Below, piece after piece: positions 37,178 through 46,824 of a DNA stretch of 64,000 nt; position 1 is the first letter of the stretch; every line of letters starts with the position of its first letter. The notes beneath the pieces were generated by a model. It was not told the DNA's origin. It ran no database searches and saw nothing but the letters and a program-made list of their open reading frames with translations. The stretch is from positions 434,001 through 498,000 of the forward strand of contig NZ_JANUCR010000001.1 in the NCBI RefSeq assembly GCF_024807655.1, written 5' to 3'. The DNA comes from Methanococcus voltae (GTDB lineage Archaea > AGJL01 > Methanococci > Methanococcales > Methanococcaceae). Made by a program: the position numbers and the translations under genes.

Positions 37178-38086
37178 ATGAACCATTTAATATCTACAAG
37201 GGATGTAAGCAAAGCTGAAATAAGCAATATTTTAAAAACTGCTGAAGAAATGGAAAAATTGCTTGAAGAAAAAAAACCTTGCGAATTTATGAAAGGTAAG
37301 CTTTTAGCCACATTATTTTATGAACCATCTACAAGAACCAGATTATCCTTTGAAACAGCTGTGAAAAGACTCGGCGGTAATGTAATTGGTTTTACAGATG
37401 CCAAAAGTACTTCGGTCACAAAAGGAGAAACTTTAAGAGATACTATTTCAGTAATTGGAGGATATGCGGATTTAATAGTTATAAGACATCCTTATGAAGG
37501 AGCCTCAAGACTTGCAAGTGAATGTTCCAAAATTCCGGTAATAAATGCGGGAGATGGTTCAAATCAACACCCTACTCAGACTCTTTTAGATTTATATACG
37601 ATAAAACGAGAAATTGGCAAAATAGATAAATTAAATATTGCTTTTGTTGGGGATTTAAAATACGGTAGAACCGTTCATTCATTATGTCAAGCTTTATCAC
37701 TATTTGACGATGTAAATATTAGATTAATATCTCCAAAAGAATTAAAAATGCCTCAAGAGATAATTGAAGACATAAAATCTAAGGTAAATTTAGAAGAAAT
37801 GGAAGAGATGGATTTAGAAGAAATTGATTGCATATACATGACAAGAATTCAAAAAGAAAGATTTCCTGACCCTAACGAATATCACAAAGTTAAGGGAATA
37901 TATAAATTAACCAAATCACAAGTTGAAAATAAAAAAGTTATTGTAATGCACCCATTACCTCGTGTTGATGAAATAGAACAAGATATGGATTTATTAGAAC
38001 AGTCTGTATACTTTAAACAATCATTTTATGGAATACCTGTCAGAATGGCGATATTAAAATTGTTATATGAATCAAATAATCAATAA
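37178..38086 (+). CDS. pyrB: Aspartate carbamoyltransferase catalytic subunit
   Basis: 302 residues, full length. It catalyses the committed step of pyrimidine synthesis. The carbamoyl-phosphate motif FYEPSTRTRLSFETA (about residues 46-60), KGETLRDT, HPTQTLLDLYTI and the aspartate-site HPLPRVDEI are all intact. The regulatory subunit gene pyrI is not adjacent. ATG follows TTGGTGATTTT. Confidence 0.97.
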   Translation: MNHLISTRDVSKAEISNILKTAEEMEKLLEEKKPCEFMKGKLLATLFYEPSTRTRLSFETAVKRLGGNVIGFTDAKSTSVTKGETLRDTISVIGGYADLIVIRHPYEGASRLASECSKIPVINAGDGSNQHPTQTLLDLYTIKREIGKIDKLNIAFVGDLKYGRTVHSLCQALSLFDDVNIRLISPKELKMPQEIIEDIKSKVNLEEMEEMDLEEIDCIYMTRIQKERFPDPNEYHKVKGIYKLTKSQVENKKVIVMHPLPRVDEIEQDMDLLEQSVYFKQSFYGIPVRMAILKLLYESNNQ

Positions 38087-38333
38087 ATTAATCAATAACA
38101 TATATTATCATAGATAATTTTTTATACCATAATGTATTAACATTGTATAGATACTCGCATGCTCTCTCATTATTATCGGAAGTATTGTAATTATTTAAAA
38201 TGTTAAATGGTTGATTTATTACAGGGATAATTAAAGTAATAAATAACTTAAAAACGAACAAAATAATTAAAATTTAAAAAAATCAAAAATAATATAAAAA
38301 TGAATTAAAAATAATATAAAATAAGGTGTAATT

Positions 38334-38720
38334 ATGGCAGTATGGCAAGGAAGAAGCGGTAGAAAATCTACTGGTGCAAAATTAAGAAGAATCGTTAAAA
38401 AACATAAAAGAGAAATGGGTAATTCACCTGTAGAAACCCACTTAACCGATTCAGTTAAAATTAAAATATTAAGAGGAAGAGGCGGAAGCAAAAAAGTTAA
38501 ATTAGAAAGAACAAACTACGCTAACGTTTTCAACCAAGAAACAAAAACCTGTAAAAAAGTTACAATTACAAACGTAATTGACAACGTAGCAAACAAACAC
38601 TACATCAGAAGAAATGTTGTTACAAAAGGAGCTATCGTTGAAACCGAAATGGGTAAAGCAAAAGTTACATCAAGACCTGGTCAAGATGGTATTGTAAACG
38701 CTATTTTAATTAAAGAATAA
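38334..38720 (+). CDS. rps8e: 30S ribosomal protein S8e
   Basis: 128 residues, archaeal/eukaryal-type small-subunit protein. It opens MAVWQGRSGRKSTGAKLRR, followed by RGRGGSKKVKLERTNYANVF and VTSRPGQDGIVNAILI. Highly basic. ATG follows AAGGTGTAATT. Confidence 0.97.
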   Translation: MAVWQGRSGRKSTGAKLRRIVKKHKREMGNSPVETHLTDSVKIKILRGRGGSKKVKLERTNYANVFNQETKTCKKVTITNVIDNVANKHYIRRNVVTKGAIVETEMGKAKVTSRPGQDGIVNAILIKE

Positions 38721-38868
38721 TTAAAACTATTAAATTATTCAAAAACTTTTTTTCTTTTTAATATTCAATTTAGTATTTCAATTATATTTAGCATATTTTT
38801 AAAAATTTATAATTAAAAGGGTATAATTAAAATGGTATAATTAATATAATATATCATAATATATGGGG

Positions 38869-40077
38869 TTAATCTCTTAATTTACTTCTTTTAATCATAT
38901 AAAATTTATTTCCTTTACAATCACAAGACAAATCTTCTATTCTTTTAATTTTACCCCCTACTTCATAGATTTTCCCACATTTTTGACATTTATAATATCT
39001 TAACACAGGTTTTACTTGTCCAGTGTATATTTTATCACTTTTTTCTTCCAATTTTACAAGATTTTTGCCTACGAGCCTTGCTAAAAATGTTGTATTGCCA
39101 ATAATTTCAGTACCTTCGTAAAAATTGAAACCAGGCAACATTTCGGCAATTAAAAAATTCATAGAGAGTATATTTTTTTGTAGTTGAATATGTTCATCAA
39201 TAGGTTTATGAGATACTGCCAAATATAGAACCCCTTCGGAACCTAATGCTTCAATACCCCTATTCATAAATAATTTTACGCCTTCTAACGTATAAGGAGG
39301 GTCTGTAAACACTACATCAAATTTATCAGTCAAATTTTTAGGTAAACTATTTCTAAAATCCTGTTTTACTGTTTTAATATGAAGTTTATTTTGCTTTGAA
39401 AAATATTTTATCATATCCAAAAGTCTCTCATCGATATCTGCGACTACTACTTCTTTGCATAAACCACTCATAGCTACAGGAATTGATGTTAAATCATCGT
39501 CACCAACAAATAAAACTCTTTTACCTTCCAAATCGCCCCTATCTGCCATAATTGTTGCCCTATATGTAGCTGTTTCGGGTGTTGCGAATGATTGGTCAAT
39601 TAACGTATTTACAGCAGGTCTTTGCTTAGCTATTTCTTTGTGTCTTTTATATATCTTCTCAAATTTTTCATCAAAGACTATTGTCTTACCCTTACAAAGC
39701 GGGCATTTTAAATCGTTTTTTAAAGACAAACCCAAGTTTTTTTCCACAAAAGTTAAACCTTCTTTTGTATATATTGCCCCACGGTCATCTCTTTTTAAAA
39801 CTTTATCTCCTTCTAACATAGTCCTAACTTTTGAAACGATAGGAAGTGGTAATTTAGTATATTGACCAATTTTTTTAGTAGAAATTGGTTGATTACGGTA
39901 TATACATCTTAATATATCGTAAATCGCCAATTCACCCTCTGCTATTTTTGTTTTTTGAACAATTCTTCTTATCAATATTTTAAATTCCTTATTAGATGCT
40001 GAATCATCAACATTTTCTTTCATATTTTTTTTAGCTTTTTGAGTATTCCTTTTACCCATTTTTCCTATTACATTCAA
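38869..40077 (-). CDS. bpsA: Branched-chain polyamine synthase (BpsA, DUF43)
   Basis: 402 residues. An N-terminal winged-helix-like part (about 40-115) precedes a central zinc-knuckle-like CPLCKG and a SAM-fold aminopropyltransferase core (RVLFVGDDDLTS, VVADIDERLLDMI, VVFTDPPYTLEG), which attaches aminopropyl groups to form N4-branched polyamines in thermophilic and some mesophilic archaea. A C-terminal zinc ribbon (YYKCQKCGKIYEV ... LSCDCKGNKF) follows. The start is taken as TTG 40077 after CGGAGTGAAATT; ATG codons at 40098 and 40056 are alternatives. Confidence 0.82.
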   Translation of the reverse strand: MNVIGKMGKRNTQKAKKNMKENVDDSASNKEFKILIRRIVQKTKIAEGELAIYDILRCIYRNQPISTKKIGQYTKLPLPIVSKVRTMLEGDKVLKRDDRGAIYTKEGLTFVEKNLGLSLKNDLKCPLCKGKTIVFDEKFEKIYKRHKEIAKQRPAVNTLIDQSFATPETATYRATIMADRGDLEGKRVLFVGDDDLTSIPVAMSGLCKEVVVADIDERLLDMIKYFSKQNKLHIKTVKQDFRNSLPKNLTDKFDVVFTDPPYTLEGVKLFMNRGIEALGSEGVLYLAVSHKPIDEHIQLQKNILSMNFLIAEMLPGFNFYEGTEIIGNTTFLARLVGKNLVKLEEKSDKIYTGQVKPVLRYYKCQKCGKIYEVGGKIKRIEDLSCDCKGNKFYMIKRSKLRD

Positions 40078-40254
40078 AATTTCACTCCGAATAATCATAA
40101 AATTATGCAATATATAAATATAAAATAAATTATAATCAATATTATGTTTTAAAGTATTAAGTATTTAAAATTATATTTTATTGAAATATTAAAAAAAGAA
40201 AAAGATAAACCATATATTTAAATTTACAAATTAATTTGTCCAAAATAAAAAACA

Positions 40255-40328
40255 TGCCAAGGGGGTGATTCGAACACCCGACAACTGGATCTTCAGTCCA
40301 GCGTTCTCCCAGGCTGAACTACCTTGGC
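40255..40328 (-). tRNA. tRNA-Phe (GAA)
   Basis: Minus strand: acceptor GCCAAGG / CCTTGGC with discriminator A, anticodon stem CTGGA/TCCAG around CTGAAGA (anticodon GAA), T arm GGGTG TTCGAAT CACCC. 74 nt, no encoded CCA. Its TATA box (TTTATATATT on the minus strand, 40380-40371) diverges from that of the plus-strand tRNA cluster. Confidence 0.97.
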
Positions 40329-40407
40329 AATATTATATTTCATAAGTTACGTAATAAGGATAGGTCTTATAATATATAAATGTTTCGTTAAGGGAGTGAT
40401 AGAAACC

Positions 40408-40417
40408 TTTATATATT
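40408..40417 (+). promoter_or_regulatory. TATA box of the five-tRNA cluster
   Basis: TTTATATATT at 40408-40417 is a near-perfect methanogen TATA box, 63 bp before tRNA-Asn. The divergent tRNA-Phe has the same decamer on the other strand at 40371-40380. Confidence 0.75.
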
Positions 40418-40470
40418 ATAACGTGTATTGTTATTGTGCTGACAAGATGTGAAGCAAAACATAATAAAGA

Positions 40471-40547
40471 GCCTCCTTAGCTCAGTAGGTAGTAGCGACG
40501 GACTGTTAATCCGTAGGTCGCAGGTTCGAGCCCTGCAGGAGGCGCCA
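40471..40547 (+). tRNA. tRNA-Asn (GTT), CCA encoded
   Basis: Acceptor GCCTCCT / AGGAGGC with discriminator G and encoded CCA (40545-40547). Anticodon stem CGGA/TCCG around anticodon GTT; T arm GCAGG TTCGAGC CCTGC. First of five tandem plus-strand tRNAs. Confidence 0.97.
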
Positions 40548-40603
40548 TTTTTCTAAAAATTATTAACTCATTTTAAGTGCATTAGTAACGGACATTACAT
40601 TAT

Positions 40604-40678
40604 GGGCCCGTAGCTCAGGCTGGTTAGAGTGCTCGGCTCATAACCGAGTGGTCATGGGTTCAAATCCCATCGGGCCCA
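40604..40678 (+). tRNA. tRNA with CAU anticodon (elongator Met or Ile2)
   Basis: Acceptor GGGCCCG / CGGGCCC, discriminator A, anticodon stem CTCGG/CCGAG around CTCATAA (anticodon CAT), T arm ATGGG TTCAAAT CCCAT. It lacks the three G-C pairs in the anticodon stem of the initiator. The GGGCCC acceptor resembles archaeal tRNA-Ile, so an agmatidine-modified tRNA-Ile2 reading AUA is possible. Confidence 0.9.
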
Positions 40679-40693
40679 CTTGTTTATAATATT

Positions 40694-40768
40694 GCTCCAG
40701 TGGTGTAGTCCGGCCAATCATGCGGGCCTTTCGAGCCCGCGACTCGGGTTCAAATCCCGGCTGGAGCA
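40694..40768 (+). tRNA. tRNA-Glu (TTC)
   Basis: Acceptor GCTCCAG / CTGGAGC, discriminator A, anticodon stem CGGGC/GCCCG around CTTTCGA (anticodon TTC), T arm TCGGG TTCAAAT CCCGG. No encoded CCA. Confidence 0.96.
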
Positions 40769-40787
40769 CTTTATTTTTATATCGTGT

Positions 40788-40872
40788 GCAGGGGTTGTCA
40801 AGCCTGGCCAAAGACGCAGGACTTAGAATCCTGTCCAGTAGTGGTTCCAGGGTTCAAATCCCTGCCCCTGCA
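40788..40872 (+). tRNA. tRNA-Leu (TAG)
   Basis: Acceptor GCAGGGG / CCCCTGC, discriminator A, anticodon arm GCAGGA CTTAGAA TCCTGT (anticodon TAG), a long class II variable arm, T arm CAGGG TTCAAAT CCCTG. No encoded CCA. Confidence 0.96.
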
Positions 40873-40890
40873 TTATTGGATATGTTATGT

Positions 40891-40966
40891 GGCCGAGGTA
40901 GGGTAGTGGCTATCCTGAGGGACTGTGGATCCCTCGACCCGGGTTCAATTCTCGGTCTCGGCCCCA
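40891..40966 (+). tRNA. tRNA-His (GTG), with G-1 and CCA encoded
   Basis: Acceptor GCCGAGG (40892-40898) with TCTCGGC (40956-40962); G-1 at 40891 opposes C73 at 40963, the His identity pair, and CCA is encoded (40964-40966). Anticodon arm AGGGA CTGTGGA TCCCT gives GTG. Last tRNA of the cluster; a T-rich run follows. Confidence 0.96.
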
Positions 40967-41193
40967 TTTTTTTAAAATCTAAATCTTATTATGTGCTAAG
41001 TACATAGTTTTTATTTTTTATTTTTAGAGCATATATTTGTATAATTTAATGTATTGATTTATAGCTTTATGTATTTATATATTACTGCAAAATTTAGCAT
41101 ATTTTTTTATAGTACTATTAATTATGAATAATTATAAAAATAAAATTGTAAAATATACGAATTAAAAATTAAATAACAATTAAAGGTTAAATT

Positions 41194-41772
41194 ATGACTA
41201 AAACCAAAAAAATAGGAATTTTAGGAATACAAGGCGATGTAGAAGAACATATCGATTCAATTTTAAAATTAGGTTATGAAGCTAAAAGGGTAAGAACACT
41301 TTCTGAACTCGAAGATATTGATGCTTTAATAATTCCAGGTGGTGAAAGCACCACAATGGGAAAAATAATGGATAAATATGGGTTCATCAATAAAATAAGG
41401 GAACTTAATATTAATAAAAACATTCCTATATTGGGAACTTGTGCAGGAATGGTTTTATTATCAAAAGAAACTGGTGTCGAACAGCCCCTTTTAGAATTAA
41501 TGGATGTTTCGATTGATAGAAATGCTTATGGGGGACAAGTAGAAAGCTTTGAAAAAGAAATCGAATTAAATGGGAATATTGTTCATGCAGTATTTATAAG
41601 AGCCCCACTCGTAAAAAAACTAATGAACGATAAAATAGAAATAATTTCTAAAAATGAGGACAGAATTGTAGGAATTATTCAAAATAACTGTATGGCAATT
41701 TCTTTCCACCCTGAATTATCCGAAGATGGAATTATTGTTTACAAATATTTCTTTGACAGATTTTTAAAATAA
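41194..41772 (+). CDS. pdxT: Pyridoxal 5'-phosphate synthase glutaminase subunit
   Basis: 192 residues, class I glutamine amidotransferase that supplies ammonia to PdxS. The nucleophile motif [11 protein letters not shown], the oxyanion segment [10 protein letters not shown], and FHPELSED with the catalytic His/Glu are intact. pdxS is not adjacent. ATG follows AAAGGTTAAATT. Confidence 0.96.
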   Translation: MTKTKKIGILGIQGDVEEHIDSILKLGYEAKRVRTLSELEDIDALIIPGGESTTMGKIMDKYGFINKIRELNINKNIPILGTCAGMVLLSKETGVEQPLLELMDVSIDRNAYGGQVESFEKEIELNGNIVHAVFIRAPLVKKLMNDKIEIISKNEDRIVGIIQNNCMAISFHPELSEDGIIVYKYFFDRFLK

Positions 41773-41983
41773 TATATAAATTATTTTATTTTAAACTATT
41801 ATGGTATATAATATTATAATATATTAAAAATTATTAAACTATTTTAAAATTTTTTAGAATTATTACGTTTTCACCAGGATATAACAATATTTATTAATAT
41901 ATATTACCTTAAAATAATATCGTAATATTTATATATTAACTAAATCATGTATTAGTTATTGCATATTTTATATATCAAACTAA

Positions 41984-43063
<1,080 letters not shown>

Positions 43064-43268
43064 TTAAAAATAATTAATTTCTTTTTTCTATTTTTTTATT
43101 TTTTAAATTAACAAGTATAAGTTTAAATTATAAGTTTATTTTCACATTGTTATCATATTATTTAATCTAAAAAAAATAAAAAATAAAATGAATATGAAAT
43201 ATAAAATAATAAAATTATTTAAAAATAAATAATAAAAAAAGAGATATAAAAAATACCGCATATTATTT

Positions 43269-44501
43269 TTAATTAATCCCTAACTTATTAAGATGGGCTA
43301 AAACTTCAAGTACACTCAAAGCGACACCTTCAACTTCAATACCACCTTTTCCTTTTACCCCGTCGCCAACTAAGTAAAATCTATCGTTAATTACAGGTTT
43401 TACATCGGTCCCGTTTGATGCGTGATTAACAGGACATTCATCACGGTAGGTTTGTATTGCAAGTATTTTATAACCTTCTTTTTTATGACCTACAAACTCA
43501 TTTGCAAAGATATCATCAATATCTTCTAAAACCAAATCTATTTCATCATTTACGTTGTTTTTTATCTGAGTAGCGTGTGCCATTATCAAATTATGCCCTT
43601 CTTTAGCTAAAGACTTATCTACGTTAGAAGGTTGATTAAAACCATTTAAACGCTCTGATTCTGTAGTAAATACTACACTATTGTGATTTATTAGCTTATT
43701 TTTAGACCCTATACTGATTTTAATACCTTTTGAAGGTATTGGCATATTTTCATTGTCAATAAATTTTAAATTACTAATTTTTTGAGTAATTAATGGGGAT
43801 GCATTACTTATAAGTATATCAAATTCGTTATCATCATTTATTGAACATTTTTCTCCAGGATTTTCTGGAACATATATTTTATCAACATTGTAATTTGTAT
43901 AGATTTTTCCGCCGTTTTTTAAGATTACAGTTTCTAAAGCATCAATTATACCTTTACAGCCACCCATTGGTATACCCGGCCCACCAAATTTATGATAATG
44001 TTTACTAATGGCAATTACTTCATCTATGGGGGTATCATAAGAAGATAAACTTAAAGCCCATCCTGTGAATGAATTTCCCACTTTTTCAGCTATGGGTATG
44101 CCTTCCAAGAAAGTTCCAAATGACATATTTTTATCAATAGTCCCAAGTTTTAAGTCAGTCAACATTTTTAAAGCTTTTAATTTATCTTTAAAACTTACAA
44201 GCTTTTTCAACTCTTCAAATCCATAGTTAGTATTATTAATCCTAAAAAGTCCGTCAGGATTTGAATTAATTATCTTTGCACCACAGTTTGATTGTTCGAC
44301 CAACTGTCCAAAAAAACCATTTGCACCGTGTGGTACCATATGTAAAGCACCAGTTGTTAATTGATAACCTTTATAATTTAAATTTGTAAACCTTCCGCCA
44401 ATGTAGGGGAGTTTTTCATAAATAGTTATTTGATGATTTTTTGATAATATTGCTGCACTAAATAATCCACCCAATCCAGCACCGATAATTCCTATTTTCA
44501 T
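43269..44501 (-). CDS. Phytoene desaturase-like FAD-dependent oxidoreductase
   Basis: 410 residues. The N-terminal dinucleotide fold IGIIGAGLGGLFSAAILSKN and the FAD-binding GGRFTNL, with C-terminal FYLVGDGVKGKGGIEVEGVALS, identify the carotenoid desaturase/isomerase family. Methanogens use relatives in saturating isoprenoid chains, but the substrate cannot be read here. ATG 44501 follows GGGTGTAATT. Confidence 0.85.
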   Translation of the reverse strand: MKIGIIGAGLGGLFSAAILSKNHQITIYEKLPYIGGRFTNLNYKGYQLTTGALHMVPHGANGFFGQLVEQSNCGAKIINSNPDGLFRINNTNYGFEELKKLVSFKDKLKALKMLTDLKLGTIDKNMSFGTFLEGIPIAEKVGNSFTGWALSLSSYDTPIDEVIAISKHYHKFGGPGIPMGGCKGIIDALETVILKNGGKIYTNYNVDKIYVPENPGEKCSINDDNEFDILISNASPLITQKISNLKFIDNENMPIPSKGIKISIGSKNKLINHNSVVFTTESERLNGFNQPSNVDKSLAKEGHNLIMAHATQIKNNVNDEIDLVLEDIDDIFANEFVGHKKEGYKILAIQTYRDECPVNHASNGTDVKPVINDRFYLVGDGVKGKGGIEVEGVALSVLEVLAHLNKLGIN

Positions 44502-44721
44502 AATTACACCCATAAATTTAAAATTTAATTTTAAAAATTTGATTAACTAAATTAAACACTTTTTGTTATTATTTATTGTATATCTATAATTTATAAATAA
44601 CTTATACATTTTAAAAATAAAATTGAAAAATAGGGGAATAATATAAAATCTAAAAAAAAGAAATAACCGAAATAAAAGAAATAAAAGAAATTTATGCAGT
44701 ATTTGTATTTTTATTTATATA

Positions 44722-46536
44722 TTACATATTCTCATTTGCAAACTTTAAATAATATTTACCATTTTCTAATTTTGGAGCAGATACAGATTTAGTTTCATTG
44801 TCATAACATGTAATCTGAGGTTTTCTGTTTGAATTTGTAGTTAATACAATATATCCATCCGTTAATCCCATATTTGTCGTATAATAATTCTTAGTCCAAT
44901 AGGAATATTCTTCAAAAGAACAAATCCATACTCTATTAGATTTTGTCAAATTTTTCAATACATTTTTATCGAAATAAACTGAATCACTTACATAAACTCC
45001 AAATTCTTCATCTTCTGGTTCTTTATAATAACTTTGAACATATGAAATTAAATTTTTAGTTTCCAAGAAATTTGGAACTTGTAATATTGACACATTATTT
45101 TTAATATAGTAATTATTCTCACCAGGGACTACGATATATGTGATACCATTATCGGAGTTAACAACCGTAGACCTCCAAAATATATCGTCATTATATTTGT
45201 TATCAAATAACATATCTGTTAAATTTTCATCCGAGGAAGGTAATATGATAGCATTTACTCCATTCGTAGTTAAATAACCATAATTCTTACAGTACCAGTA
45301 GTTAAATACGTCATATATGTTATTTAATTCATTTTCTTGCCTTAAAGAAACTTGTTCATCGCCTAATGTCCAGGTTTGTCTTGATATATCGGAATAACTA
45401 ACATCTTCAAGAATTTCGTCATCATAATATCTGAAATAACCAGTTTCAGAAGCTCTTGAATTCATCCAATAATCCCCATTTGATAAATATTGGTAATCAT
45501 AATTTGTAGGGTAATAACCGCCCATTGGGTCATTTCTAATTGAATCAGGGCTTTTATCTAAATATATCATAGGATAAAAACTAAAAGCCAATAAATCATG
45601 CTTTTTAAGATAGTTATTATCATACCCATTTCCACCCCCATAACGAGAATATATATTATCGTTTCGGGTTTCTTGTCTTAAAAATTCTTCAATTATATAA
45701 AACTCGTGATATTTAGAAATAGGTTCTTTTGTATTGATATCTAAGACATTTAAGTTTTCAGCACCTGTAGATATATAAGTATAATTTGACTTAATCTCAT
45801 TAGAATATTCATCAATTATTTTCAATTTTTTTAATATTAAATCGGAATCAATCACATCTACAATCATATTGTATCCGGAAATCTGAATAACCCCATCACC
45901 GGTGTTATCTGGCATAACATTTTGTACAGCAACACCCCAAATTAAACTTTCATTGTATCCGTTTGGAACTTTGTTTAAATATGCAAATTTCAAACCATAT
46001 GAAGATACATAAGTTCCTAAGAAATCCATAAATTTCTTACTTTCAAAATCTGGTTCTTTTGGCAAAAATATTTTTTTAGGTGCTACTTCCACATAATCTT
46101 CATAATATATCTTCTGCCTATCAAATACTTTTAAAACATAATATTCTTCGTTATCTAATTTAAATAATGCATTAGGATTATCCATCGACCCACCAACATA
46201 GTTGGCATACTCAATACTTGTATAAATCCCAAGTTTTTTCAGAAATTCTTCTCCCTCATTATTTACTCTAAAATTTTCATCCAAATAAAATACAATCAAA
46301 TCGTCAGAATTTAAATATTTTTCCAATTCATACTCTGATTGAATATTTGAAAGTGCGATAAATTTAATAGGTTCTTCACTTACCCATTTGTAAGCTACTT
46401 CAGAACTTACAGAACCCATCAAACCAAAAAAAACTGTAAAAAGTATAAGCACAAAACTTACACTCCTAAGTTTACAGCTGTATCCACTACGCATTTTAAA
46501 AAGATTTTTTAAATTACGTTTGATTTCCGATGTCAT
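44722..46536 (-). CDS. Large exported Tyr/Asn-rich protein of unknown function
   Basis: 604 residues. A long positively charged N-terminus (LKNLFKMRSGYSCKLR) precedes one hydrophobic helix (about residues 22-44, SFVLILFTVFFGLMGSVSS), so it is a secreted or signal-anchored protein. The rest is hydrophilic, rich in Tyr, Asn and Asp, with several N-glycosylation sequons (NES, NYT, NLT, NVS, NET) and no repeats or known domains that I recognise. ATG 46536 follows TTGGGTGAACAA. It is divergent from another large exported protein. Confidence 0.7.
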   Translation of the reverse strand: MTSEIKRNLKNLFKMRSGYSCKLRSVSFVLILFTVFFGLMGSVSSEVAYKWVSEEPIKFIALSNIQSEYELEKYLNSDDLIVFYLDENFRVNNEGEEFLKKLGIYTSIEYANYVGGSMDNPNALFKLDNEEYYVLKVFDRQKIYYEDYVEVAPKKIFLPKEPDFESKKFMDFLGTYVSSYGLKFAYLNKVPNGYNESLIWGVAVQNVMPDNTGDGVIQISGYNMIVDVIDSDLILKKLKIIDEYSNEIKSNYTYISTGAENLNVLDINTKEPISKYHEFYIIEEFLRQETRNDNIYSRYGGGNGYDNNYLKKHDLLAFSFYPMIYLDKSPDSIRNDPMGGYYPTNYDYQYLSNGDYWMNSRASETGYFRYYDDEILEDVSYSDISRQTWTLGDEQVSLRQENELNNIYDVFNYWYCKNYGYLTTNGVNAIILPSSDENLTDMLFDNKYNDDIFWRSTVVNSDNGITYIVVPGENNYYIKNNVSILQVPNFLETKNLISYVQSYYKEPEDEEFGVYVSDSVYFDKNVLKNLTKSNRVWICSFEEYSYWTKNYYTTNMGLTDGYIVLTTNSNRKPQITCYDNETKSVSAPKLENGKYYLKFANENM

Positions 46537-46745
46537 TTGTTCACCCAATCTAAATAATATAATAATTATTACCTGTTATTAACAATAAATTTAATAATAA
46601 TTTTTGTATAGTTTAACAATAATCCCTAAATAATATCAACAGCTTGAAAAATTACAAATTTGATTATATATAATATATTATATTGCTTTTTAAATTTTTA
46701 TAGCTTTTCAATTTATAAATATTACGTTCAGTTTTAAAGGTTATA

Positions 46746-46775
46746 TACATAAACACTTACACAAAAAAATATTAA
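46746..46775 (+). promoter_or_regulatory. Short EarA-type promoter candidate for the 905-residue exported protein
   Basis: TACATA (46746) and TACACA (46758) are exactly 12 bp apart and run into seven A residues and a TATTAAAT TATA-like box. This is the same order as at the archaellin promoters but with only two units. The start site would fall near 46797, 28 bp before the gene. It may be chance in AT-rich DNA. Confidence 0.45.
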
Positions 46776-46824
46776 ATAATGGATTACAAATTTACAATAT
46801 TTAAAAATTAAAAAATGGGATAGT

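Noticed and set aside
40720-41007. 95-codon ORF across the tRNA cluster
   Set aside because: It overlaps three clear tRNA genes (Glu, Leu, His).
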